Source: Trogon surrucura (Eukaryota > Chordata > Aves > Trogoniformes > Trogonidae). Taken from it: a DNA stretch of 64,000 nt. Numbering within the stretch: position 1 is the stretch's first letter; every line of letters begins with the position of its first letter. This document shows, piece after piece, positions 51,963 to 62,554 of this stretch. The position numbers and the translations under genes are program-made. Under the pieces are notes generated by a model. It saw only the letters and a list, made by a program, of their open reading frames with translations, was not told the DNA's origin and made no database searches. The stretch is taken from positions 173,008,412-173,072,411 of the forward strand of contig CM036617.1 in assembly GCA_020746105.1 (NCBI GenBank), written 5' to 3'.

Positions 51963-53991
51963 GCTTCTCTGCAGGAACTCCTTTGGATAACATTTCAGAG
52001 GAATTAATTGCTTTTAATGCTAACGGGTCTGGTTTGTGTTCAGAGCTGCAGGAAGGAAGTGATTAAGCAAGTAGATGTATAGCATTTTTTTGAATCGTTG
52101 GTGTTTTACTGGCACACTATTTAAGAAAGACGTAGGTGATGAGGTTACAGTGTCCTCATTGTCATGCTGGTTTGAATTAATAACTTTTCCACTTTTATCT
52201 GAGCATATGGCTCTTTTTTTTTCCCTGATTCTTGCAAACACACTAAAATCAATAGCAACCTTTCTCCCTACACTTACCCTCTCACCCTAATTTTAGTACA
52301 GAGAAGAGCTACAGCATCTCTCCACTTGTATGCTTATCTTAACAGATGAAGTATAATAACAGGTTAGTTGCACAGCAAAATTACTATTGCTAGACTAAAT
52401 GGAATGCTTTCAGAAAAGGTGGATGGCGAGCCTCAATGAGCAGTTATAGGTACGAGTGAAGCTTGTACAAGCATCCCCATGCTGACCTACAAAAGCTGCC
52501 CAACATGGACCATGCAGGAATGTCTCTGGAAGGATGCAAACCCTCTCAGACAAGGATTCCCTTCTTGTTTTTTCCACAGGTATGAAGGTGACTCTGCATT
52601 AAGGTAAAAACAAAGGACGAATAGGGCTTTCTGGATTTAGGAATAAGACTATTATTTTATGGATTCCACTAACACTGGTGGACAACACATGCCAGTAAGT
52701 AATGATCTTTATTCTTCCACAGCAGTAAAAAACAAATGCTCACAGCAGTCACAAACAGATATTACATTGCATAAGCAAACATGGGAACTTACTAAAACAA
52801 GACACTTCATCCATTACTATTGGTACTACACACAAAAAAGCAACAAGTAGAGACATTAAAGATTAACACCTCAAACACTCAAGGAGTCGGAAGGCAAAGT
52901 AATGATCCCTGAGAGAAGACAGCAGAGAGAGGCAGGTTAAGTAAGGGAACATGCAGCCTGACTTTTCCTACATGCCCTGGGGGGCCTATGTGCCACTCAG
53001 GAGTTTGCAAGTACCAGAGATAAGCTAAGGCCTGGTAGCTGGTAGAATCTGCATCATTGCTCTTTTATTTGACAGCCACAGCAGTTTCCTATGTCTGTGT
53101 AAATTAGCAGGTAGCATCTGAAAAACTCTTGACCAATGAGCCTGAGTGTCTGCAGGAATCTGAAAAGACAGATTTTCATTGATAGACTCTGGTTTCTCTT
53201 TCTTTATTCATGGGAGTCACCAGGTTCCTATACTTACAGAGAAGAGAGATTAACATTAAGCCTATGGTGGCCATTGAATATGTCAAAGACCACCTCTCAC
53301 CTCTGCACTGTGATTTATCAGTTTAGGTTTTAGTCCTTTGGTACTTTTATCACAGCAGACATGAGTTCCTCTGCCTTTGGAGTCCATTCAAGCTATCTAA
53401 GGATGCTCAGTGCTACGGATGCACATGTGGCTCAGTCTCACATTGCTCCAGCTTTATCTCTGGTACTTGCAGACACATTCCATATGTGAGCACAAAACGG
53501 GTCAGAGCAATTCTGCGAATGAAGCACCGAATTCAGCGTTTCGCACATAGCTCTAGCACATTGCTGCTCAGAGGTCTTGGCAGCCAGCCTGCTCCTTCAA
53601 TGTCAGTCACACGTCACGCAGCTGCCTACGCTGCTGACACCTGCCACTCAGAAGTTGTCTTATCTCACTTGTGTGAGCTTGGCCAGTCACTGCAGAGTCT
53701 TAGCCAAGAGTACTGCTTGAGAATAGGCGTAGGAAATTCATGCAGGAGGAAGTGAAACTCCTCTCCCAGAACTTCATCATTAAACAAATTCTACGCAAAC
53801 ACTACGTTTCATGGCCTGTGACAAAATAGATGCATAAGTATTTTGTTTTGTGGTCAGTAGCCTACAGCAACATTGGAAAGCTCAATCAGTTCACTGCATG
53901 GCTTTGCAATATACCACCCTATTGATTTACTCACAAAAAAAGAGTTTCCTTTCAATACATGTCCCTTTACCCTTGCCATACTGGGCATTTT

Positions 53992-54007
53992 TATATATAT
54001 ATATATA
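53992..54007. repeat. TA dinucleotide microsatellite
   Basis: Eight TA units. Confidence 0.9.
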
Positions 54008-54599
54008 AAAATAATTTCTTGCTTCCTACATTTAAAATAAATCATTCATGTTAGTTTGCATTTCATAAAGGACATTTTTGCATATTTTAGGACACTTCTG
54101 CAATTAAGACTCCTGGACCATATAGAATTTATTGCCAGGGAGCTGCAATTGGTCAGTCAGTACTTGCTCAACTGCGTCTAGTATGTAATGTGTTTGTGAT
54201 TTCTCGCTACAGTCTTTGCATTATTTGAAACTTTTACAGCTCACATAAGTCAAACAAAACTGTGTACCCATAGAGTTTGAAATTAGCAGGGTACTTGTAT
54301 TTAAGACTACCATTACTTTTATCTAATTGGGATAAAAAATGGGAGCTTCTTATCTCTATATGACAATGTTCTCAAAGCACAGTAGACTGATAACATTATA
54401 CAGCCGCAACAAACTGGCAAGTAGCAATAGAGGATGTTTATATCAGCCCAACAACATTTTGCTTCATTAGAGGATCCTTGACTACACAGTCCTGAGTGAT
54501 ATATATCAAAGAATCAGTTTGTCCATCTGCTCAACTTTTTTTTTTTTGAGGTGTACATTAAGAAAAAATAGCTTTCAATGACACAAAACATTACAAGAA

Positions 54600-55550
54600 G
54601 GGTTCTCAGCTACCACTTTGCTAAAAGAAAGAAAACACAGTGAAAAGCTTGTGGGTCCGGACAAGGACAGGGCAGGATCACTCACCAGTTATGGCCATGG
54701 CCAAAAATCCTCGACTTGGGGGAAAAAAAAAGCATTCTAATCTCTTAACTATCAAATCAGAGTATGATAATAAGAAATAAAGCCAAATCTTAAAAACAGC
54801 TTCCCCCATCCCCCCTTCTTCCCAGATTCAACTTTACTCCGGATTTTCCTCTACCTCCTCGCCCTCAGTGGTGCAGTGGGACAAAGAACAGGGTTTGCTG
54901 TCAGTTCGTCACATGCCTCTGCCACTCCTTTCTTCTCATACTCTTTCCCTGACTTCAGCGTGTCAACCCTCCCATGGGAGAGAGCCCTCTATGAACTGCA
55001 ACATGAGTCCTTCCCACGGGCTGCAGTTCTTCACGATTGCTCCAGCATGGGTTCTTTCTGTGGGATGCAGTCCTTCAGGAACTGACTACTCCAGCATGGG
55101 CTTCCCATGAGGTCATGGCCTTCTTCAGGTGCAGCCACCTGCTCCAGCATGGAATCCTCTACAGGCTGCAGGTGGATATGTGCTCCACCACTAACCTCTA
55201 CGGGCTGCAGGGGAACAGCCTGCCTCATTGTGATCTTTTCCACAGGCTGCAGGGGAACTGCTGCTCCAGTGCCTGGAGCACCTCCTCCCCACACTTCTTC
55301 ACTGGCTAAAGTGTCTGCAGAGTTGTTGCCCTCACATCCTGCTCTTTTCTCCATTGAAGGTTCCCCAGCAGGTTTTTTTCCCCTTCTTAAATACATTATC
55401 ACAGAGGTGCTGCCATCTTCATTGATTGACTTGGTCTTGGCCAGAGGTAGGTCCCACTTGGAGCCAAGAAAGCTTCTAGCAGCTTCTCACAGGAGCCATG
55501 CCTGCAGCTCCTCTACTGCTACCAAAACCCAGCCACACAAACCCAATATA
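54600..55550 (-). mobile_element. LTR of an avian endogenous retrovirus (solo, ERVL-like type)
   Basis: Read on the minus strand from about 55550. It opens with TTGGGTTTGTGTGGCTGGG, close to the usual TGTGTTGGG start but with the first TG decayed. A TATA-like TATTTAAG lies near 55385-55392. The middle is a set of about 33-base imperfect repeats built on CTGCAGCC and CTGGAGCAG (about 55018-55300). The 3' part runs GATTTGGCTTTATTTC and later AACTGGTGAGTGATCC, then GTCCTTGTCCGGACCC near 54660. I recognise this from memory as a common avian LTR whose poly(A) signal normally lies between the last two parts; here that stretch is degenerate. No gag, pol or env frame flanks it, so it is a solo LTR. 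The left end could be off by tens of bases. Confidence 0.75.
55031..55402 (-). repeat. Internal LTR repeats that happen to keep a 123-codon open frame
   Basis: The repeated unit in this LTR keeps a reading frame containing the motif LQPVE three times (PLQPVE twice, HLQPVE once), with related MLEQ units further along. This follows from the unit length being near a multiple of three. It is part of the LTR and I do not regard it as a host gene. A product has no evident role. Confidence 0.6.
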
Positions 55551-56495
55551 CTCCTTCTTTTTAGATGTATTTTAGCTTTACGTATGAGACAAGACTTTGA
55601 AAGGCAACAAATCCCTAGTTGCTCAGATCAGCACAGATGTTGAAAACCTGGAATGTCAGCCAGTAACTGTAACATTAAATGTACTGCACTCCATATCTGT
55701 AGAGATGGATAATCACATACACCTTTTTTGTAAAATGCTTTGAGGACAACTTTATGAAGTATCAATTATTATCTTTTTAGCAATAGACAACCTGCATAAC
55801 AGGTAACAAATAAAGGAAAAAAAAAAAATTCTCTTCATTAAACCACCTTACTGAAAAACTTGACAAACCACATTTTTTCAATGTGACTATAAGAAATCCA
55901 TAATTTGACTGCAAAAATAATTACTTCAGTGATATCAGCCATCTCAAAAAGCACAGGGCTATTTAAATCATCTAATCATCTTGTCATACTTTTCAAACTG
56001 AAGCATTAGTAGCTTGATCAAGAGTTCGAATGCAGCTGAGACCTTCAGCCTTGATTTAATCTGACTCCCTGCTGACATTGAATGGAAACACATAAATCTT
56101 ATTAGGCTTACAGTGATTTCCTTCAATCATGAATTTAATAAAGCAGGTTGGTTTCTTTTAGTGTGCCAAAATCTGTAAAGTTCCAAAAGCTAAATAGCTT
56201 TCTGTTAAGTAAACAGAAAGTCAGTGTGAAGGAGTATTAAAGTACATTATACAACACCAAGACTGTAACTTGAGGCATCATTTGCAAAACTCCGAATTCA
56301 TTCCAATGCTCACTTTTGAAGGGAAATACTTGTGCATTGACAATAAAGTCCTGTTGTCATAACTGGAAAGACATTTTTTATTAACTGTGCAAAGTCAGTT
56401 TAAGACTAGATTGTACACCAACCTATACAATTGTGTGTGTCATTAAGAGAACAGATGCACAGATGTTATGTAGCAAAAAATAGCAGAAGATGTTG
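55551..56495. other. Unique sequence between two LTRs
   Basis: AT-rich, no retroviral coding frames and no gene recognised. The absence of gag or pol remnants indicates that the two flanking LTRs do not bound one provirus. Confidence 0.6.
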
Positions 56496-56620
56496 TGTCG
56501 TGTTTTAAGCCCAGTCAGCAACTCAGTCCCACCCAGCTGGTCACTCACCCCAGTCAATAAGATGGGGGAGAGAATCAGTAAGGTAAAAATGAGAAAACTC
56601 GTGGGTTGAGATAAAGACAG

Positions 56621-56626
56621 TTTAAT
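56621..56626 (-). promoter_or_regulatory. Poly(A) signal of the solo LTR (ATTAAA variant)
   Basis: Lies about 190 bases downstream of the TATA box on the same strand, where the end of R is expected. Confidence 0.6.
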
Positions 56627-56807
56627 AGGTAAAGCAAAAACCTCACACACAAGCAAAGCAAAACAAAGAATTCAGTCACCACTTCCCATTGTCAGGCAGG
56701 TGTTCAGCCATTTCTGGGAGAGCAGAGCTCCATCACTACTACTGATGGCTCTGGAAGACAAACACCATCATTCCGAACGCCCCCCTTTCCTTCTTCTTCA
56801 CCCACCT

Positions 56808-56816
56808 TTATATGTT
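56808..56816 (-). promoter_or_regulatory. TATA box of the solo LTR
   Basis: CATATAAAG on the minus strand, about 265 bases into the LTR, consistent with the U3 promoter. Activity today is unknown. Confidence 0.6.
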
Positions 56817-57081
56817 GAGCGTGACATCGTGTGGTACAGAATATCCCTTTGGTCAGTTGGGGTCAGCTGTCCCGGCTGCATGCTCTCTCAACTTCTTGTG
56901 CAACCCCAGGCTCCTCACTGGTGGAGTGTGGAGCAGGAAAGGCCTTGACTCTGTGTGAGCACTGCTCAGCAATAACTAAAACATCTCTGTGTTACCAACA
57001 CTGTTTCCAGCAGAAATCCAGAAGATAGCCCCATGCCAGTTACTGTGAAGAAAATTAACTCTATCCTGGTCAAAACCAGCA

Positions 57082-57984
57082 TGGGTTGTGCATTCAGTGA
57101 TCCTGATTCATTTCAGCATACTGTGGGATGCAATTTTCCTTAGCTCTTAGCCCCTACTCTCCATGTCTGCATAACTTAAATGTTTTAGAGAATCAAGATG
57201 CTGACTCCTCTGGAGCTGACATTTCCTGGGGAAAACCAAAGCCAACCAATCCTACAAGCACAGCAGTGAGGAGACAGAGAAATTATATTTAATAGTTTCA
57301 CTTGTTATTAATTATTAATATTACTAATTATTGTATTTAATATTAATGATTTTTTAATAGTTAGATTTAATATTTTTTTCCTTTAACCTCAGCAGAGGGT
57401 TGCTATGTATGTATCTGTGACCACTATACCAGATGACAAAAAAACCTGATGCCTTTCTTGATCTGACACAATTAAAGATTCTGCATCAGGGCTTTTAACC
57501 AGAACAGCACAGGTTAAAGTTAACCTAAACATTCTTACAATTAATTATTAGAGAGTTCATTTAATCCTCAGGTACAACTTTGTAAGCACCCATGAAATAG
57601 AAAAAAGTGGTATGTGTGTGTCCCAGAGGAGAGTTGGATCCTCAGCTAAATATTGCTTTTATTTTCCAGAAGAGCAGACCTACTGACATCCACAAGGAAC
57701 AAATCCTTCAAGATTCATGACCTCAAAAAAAATGCCTTAATCTGATAGATTTACCACTAATATTTGGGACCTATTTTTCACATGGGACAAAGTTTTACCG
57801 AATCTTAAATAAGATGCTCTGTTCAGTTTTCTTCATTCTGAGTTGCTGGAGCCACTGTGGATCTAAGTGGGTGAATCCTATGACATCTAGTCATACTCCG
57901 AGGTCACTTCCATATCCTGGCCTGCATAAAAAGAAGTGTGGCCAGCAGATAACGGGAAGTGATTCTCTCTCTCTAATCCACTCT
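57082..57984. other. Unique AT-rich sequence
   Basis: No gene recognised. 57299-57375 is a TTAAT-rich low-complexity stretch. Confidence 0.6.
57299..57375. repeat. TTAAT-rich low-complexity stretch
   Basis: Repeated ATTAAT and TTAATA units, no consistent period. Confidence 0.75.
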
Positions 57985-58517
57985 TGTGAGAATCCACCTA
58001 GTGCACTGCGTCTGGCTCTGGAGTCCTCAGCATAAGACAGACGTGGACCTGCTTAAGCAGGTCCAGAGTAAGGCCACCAAAATGATCAGAGGGATGGTAC
58101 ACGTCTCCCATGAAGAAAGGTTGAGAGAGTTGGGGTTGTTCAGCCTGGAGAAGAGAAGGCCTTGGGGAGACCTTATAGTAGCCTTCCAGTATTTAAAGGG
58201 GGCCTAAAAGAAAGATGGGAGGGGACTCTTTGTCGGGTAGTGTAGTGACAAGAAAAGAGGTAACAGTCTAAAACTGAAAGAAAGCAGATTTAAATTAAAT
58301 ATTAGGAGAAAATTCTTTACTGTGAGGGTGGTGAGACACTGGAACAGGTTGCCCAGAGAAGTTGTGGAACTCCCCTTCCCGAAAGTGTTCAAGGCCAGGT
58401 CGGATGGGGCTTTGAGCAATCTGGTCTAGTGGGAGATTTCCCTGCCCGTGGCAGGGGGATTGGAACAAGATGATCTTTAGGGTCCCATCCAACCCGAATC
58501 ATTCTATGGTTCTATGG
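57985..58517 (+). mobile_element. CR1 LINE 3' end, first of a tandem pair
   Basis: About 530 bases. The ORF2 C-terminal region is recognisable (a frame at about 57990-58207 reads KTDVDLLKQVQSKATKMI, then [19 protein letters not shown]). It is followed by a diverged continuation with [13 protein letters not shown] codons, the 3' UTR block (GGGGGATTGGAACAAGATGA, GGTCCCATCCAACCC) and a tail ATTCTATGGTTCTATGG at 58501-58517. The subfamily differs from the copies at 5707 and 12535, having a GCAATCTGGTCTAGTGGGAG-type UTR segment. Confidence 0.92.
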
Positions 58518-58828
58518 AGACATACATTTCAGTAAAGCCTGTAGCAATAGGACAAGAGGTGATGGTTTTAAACTAAAAGACAGTAGATTTAGACTAGATA
58601 TAAGGAAGAAATTTTTTTACAATAGGGTGGTGAAACACTGGAACAAGTTGCCCAGAGAGGTGGTTAGATGCCCCATCCCTTGAAATATTCAAGGTCAGGT
58701 GTGATAGGGTTCTGAGCAAACTGATCTAGTTTAAGATGTCCCTGCTTACTGCAGGGGTAGGCTGGATTAGATGATCTTTAAAGGTCTCTTCCAACACAAA
58801 CTATTCTATGATTCTATGATTCTATGAC
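58518..58828 (+). mobile_element. CR1 LINE 3' end, second of a tandem pair
   Basis: It starts right after the tail of the first copy. It covers the end of ORF2 (GCAATAGGACAAGAGGTGAT onward), the 3' UTR with GCTGGATTAGATGATCTTTA, and a tail of three ATTCTATG units ending near 58827. The orientation is the same and the family similar, but the sequence diverges from the first copy, so it is a separate insertion and not a duplication. Confidence 0.92.
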
Positions 58829-58888
58829 TTGATAATCATGAATTGCTTATAATGCCATATGCCACATCCTGCCTTATTCAGGCATTCA

Positions 58889-58960
58889 TATGTAATATGA
58901 ATATGTAATATTATCTAATATGTAATATTAGATAAGGTACCTGTAATATGTAATATTTTC
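58889..58960. repeat. AT-rich repeat cluster with a 25-base palindrome
   Basis: ATGTAATAT-like words recur four or five times. At 58911-58935, arms TTATCTAATAT and ATATTAGATAA flank a 3-base centre GTA, a perfect 11-base inverted repeat. It lies just downstream of the tandem CR1 pair. Confidence 0.85.
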
Positions 58961-60643
58961 TAAGAAGGTACCCGTCTATCCTTTTGAAAGAAGTGCTAAA
59001 GAAGACATTGGCCAAATATAGGAGAGGGTGTACATCTTTTGAATATAGACCAGTACCTGTCACACGTTAAAGGTTTTTGAACAACAAGTAAGTTTGTATT
59101 CTCACAGAGGGAAACACAGCAAGTAGAAAATGAGGAGCCAAGAGCCAGGAATGTAAAGAGGCAGATCCAGCCTAAACTTCCAAATTTTTCCTATCAAATA
59201 TGTTAGAAGACATTTTCATTAGCAAACCTAAGTGAAAATAGTCCTGTTATTAAGACATTGCATAAAAATCCATATAGTCTGAAACGAGAAGACAGATTTG
59301 TGAGTTACAAATCCTGAATTCAATAAAGAGTACATTAGACATTTAATATTACTGCATATATTGCACTGGAACATGATTTATGAAAATTTGCAGACATTTT
59401 AGTGTATATAGAAGTATGACTCCATTGTTAAAATTAGGGTACATATTTTTAATGATCAGTGAAGTTACTGTTATTTTTAATGCTTTTTCAATAAGAGGAA
59501 GGGGCACACATGGAAGAAACTGTCTAGAAGTGTGGATAGGATCTAATGAAATACTAGATGAAAAAATTAAGGGAACTTTTTAAATGTCAAAACATTTTTA
59601 CAATTTTTATTTTGGAAAGGCCAAAGTCTTTGCTTTCTATGCTTTCAGAATAATAATAAAAAATGTTCATAGTAGATTAAAATAAGGAAGGAAATGTTAC
59701 AAGTCTTAAATAACCCGCAACCCAATTATATTTTATTTCAGATTAAACTTCTTTTTGACTGATGTGAAAATGAAGCAGCATGGGATTTTCTTTTTCATTT
59801 TGCAGAAATCCTCTCTTCTCATGCAAAATTTGTTTTGGCTTGAACTGGTCTAATTTTTTTAATGTTGGAAGCTCAATGACTATTCATGACAGTAAGTCAT
59901 ATCACAACATTAGCCTTACAAGACAACAATAACTTAGTAGTAAATTCAATATCTTTGAGAATCTAAAGATTTAAAGAACCATATATTCTGGTCTCTCTAC
60001 TGAGTGTTTTCTATGGACTACAATGATTTAGTTATTGTTCTGATTACTATTTTGTAACATAAAAGAGAAATAAGTAGCTCAGACACTTCTTTGGACTCTT
60101 ACCCTTTTTAAATACATATGCATTAGTTTTCACGATGTGTTAAGCCCACTACCATCATCCAGAAATAGCTGAATGCTGTTCCAAGATATTCACAATCTAA
60201 CAACCAGGAAGAGAGAGAGAGAAGGAAGGAGAAAAGAAATGCTGCTTCAAAGGGAAATTTAGTGGACATTTTAAAAGTGAAAATATAATTTGCAGTGTAT
60301 AAAGTAATTTTCAATTTACATATGGATGTCTCAACCTCTAGTGTCAGTGAACAGGTATCACTGAATATGTAGTCTATCAAAGAACTCAGGATGATACATA
60401 GGCAAAATCACCCTCAAGTTAGAGCACAAAAGATGAAGAAAAATCCCACTCATTTTTCTTCTCTGAGGATTATGTGAGTTGTGCTGTTAGAGAGCTACGG
60501 CCTGACTTGGGCCCACATCTCCTCTGACACAGTACAGTTTGACAGACCGAGGATAAGAAGAGTAGTCAGCGACTTAAATGGGAGATGAAATTGGGAACAC
60601 TAACAGATATGATGTCTCAGTGATTCACACTTAGACCATATGA

Positions 60644-60660
60644 ACACACACACACACACA
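60644..60660. repeat. CA dinucleotide microsatellite
   Basis: About eight CA units. Confidence 0.9.
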
Positions 60661-62539
60661 GAGCGTGTAAGTCTAAGGCCAGATCCTACTGCCGCAGCCA
60701 TGTGCATACCATCAGTCACCACACCATTTTATTCCCAAGGCATTTCACAAACTGTGCCCATCAGATCTGTGTGGGTAGTCCATGTGGAGGAGGTTCTTTT
60801 TCTTCCTAGTTATTGGTATAGCAACAGTTAGTTACATCTTGGTTGCATTCAGAAAATGATAGAAATTCTTTGGCTGGATCACAAACAGGGAAAAAAAAAA
60901 AGTGACAAATGTTAAAAAGTGGTTTTATCAGACTGTTTTTAATTGGATAAAAGGCTACTGCATTATGGCAGAGAACTATGGGGTTTTTTTCTTCCCAAAT
61001 GGGTTTAACTGCTTGTTGAACAGTGGCACCCCTGTGACAGAAAAAGAAATGTCAGCAATGTACTGTCTTTAGAGCTCCTATTTGACAGGTAAGGTTTGCT
61101 CTATGTACGTAGTGTCTTTTTAAGATTTATAGAAAAGGAAAATTAGATAACTTCTCCCCTTTGAACTCTGACACCTCTTGGAAACCATGGAAGAAAGCAT
61201 CCAAGTACAGTAAAACCTGAGCTTCAGTTTCCTTCCCTACTTGGGTCATGAATTGGAGTGGATCCCAGAGTTCCGATGGTGTAAGGTGCTGAGTGTTTTT
61301 TGTAGGTCAGAAGTAACATAAAAATCATTACAGAATCATAGCAGATATATGGCTTAGTAGTCAGGTCTCAGAAAGAAGTATGTTGTATATCTCATTTTCT
61401 GCAGATCACATGTTTCTTAAAGACCTATGCTCAAGCAGTCTTTTGAACATTCCGGTCTGAGACAACAAACTGAAACATGGACTGTCATCAGCTGTGATGG
61501 GACTGAATGAAAACATCCATGAACTCTGTGGAAGGTCAGATTCAGATATAAATGCTACCCCTGAGAGCCAGATACATTAACTATTGCCCAACCACACACT
61601 GACAGCCACAGTGTTGTAAACTGTGAAGCTTATGTGAGGCTTCCTTCCCTCGCCCAACAGGGAACAGTGTTTATCTACTTCCATCTTATGACTCTTTGGG
61701 AAAATTCACTGTTTTCTAGTGATTACATCCTGAATTTTGAGATATATCTAAGATGCATGGGCATGTATGTGTGCATAAGGCATTTAATCTTAGTCCCACA
61801 AGCTGTTCCCAAAGTCCTTTCTTAAGAGCATGTTCTATCTGCAAGGAATCGACTTGCTCTCTGATTCATTCTGTTAAACACATGTTGGCTAATCGAACTG
61901 TTGACTTTTATGATATGATTAAGGAAGCAGTTCCTTGTTATTTATGCCTAATAGCAGTCTTTTTAGATGATACTGTAAAGTCTACCCTTAGAACAAATCA
62001 GGAAAGAATCAGGAAAATACCATCTATCTTCTGCAATGAAAATTCTTGTTCTGAAACAAGCTGTTTATAGCATTATACTTCTTTTTAACTATACAGCCTC
62101 CAGAAACAAAGACAGATGTAAATTCTTCTTCAATAACATCCAGCACTCCACCTCACTGGATATATTCCAGGCTTTCTGATACTGTTACAAGCATCAATTC
62201 TGTGCTGGAAATGATAACTGTTAGGTGTTATTTCCTAGACACAGTGGTGCTGATCTGCTACAACCACAGTCAGAATCATAAATGAGAACATAATTAGTGT
62301 CATTCTCTTTTTTTTTTTTCTGGCTAATCTTCACAAAATATGTGAGATAGATGCATTGCTTTTAGAGATGCGTTCTTGAGCATGTGTAGATTCTCACGAC
62401 ACCTCAGACTAAAACTCAAGTGATAAAAAACCCTGCATTTCTGGGAGACAGTGAAGTCTAGATAAGAGCAATCAGCTAAAGTAAAAAGCAATGTTTAGTG
62501 GATATTCCATTTTTTGCAGAATACTTGATCATCTCTCAT

Positions 62540-62554
62540 TATAATAATAATAAT
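62540..62554. repeat. ATA trinucleotide microsatellite
   Basis: About five units. Confidence 0.85.

Larger units (their letters stand above)
44277..54599. other. Unique AT-rich sequence, no gene recognised
   Basis: No exon, RNA gene or clear mobile element supported over about 10 kb. Mononucleotide runs occur (46558-46574 A17, 51948-51962 A15), with a G- and T-rich stretch near 51347-51390 and a TA tract at 53992-54007. 48480-48800 is dense in TAAT-type motifs and is raised as a possible conserved element. Confidence 0.6.
56496..57081 (-). mobile_element. Solo LTR of an avian endogenous retrovirus, 586 bases
   Basis: On the minus strand it starts TGCTGGTTTTGACCAGG (57081) and ends AAAACACGACA (56496), so it has TG...CA ends. 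A TATA box (CATATAAAG) lies at 56808-56816 and a variant poly(A) signal ATTAAA at 56621-56626, followed by CTGTCTTTATCTCAACCC in the R/U5 part. The order U3, TATA, poly(A) signal, U5 is correct for an LTR. I recognise the sequence as a common avian LTR type. No internal retroviral region flanks it, so it arose by recombination between the two LTRs of a provirus. A target duplication could not be settled: the flanks read TGTTG on the left and TGGGTTG on the right. Confidence 0.88.

Noticed and set aside
56488..57090. Target site duplication around the solo LTR (TGTTG and TGGGTTG)
   Set aside because: The flanks match only loosely and the exact ends are ambiguous, so no duplication is claimed.
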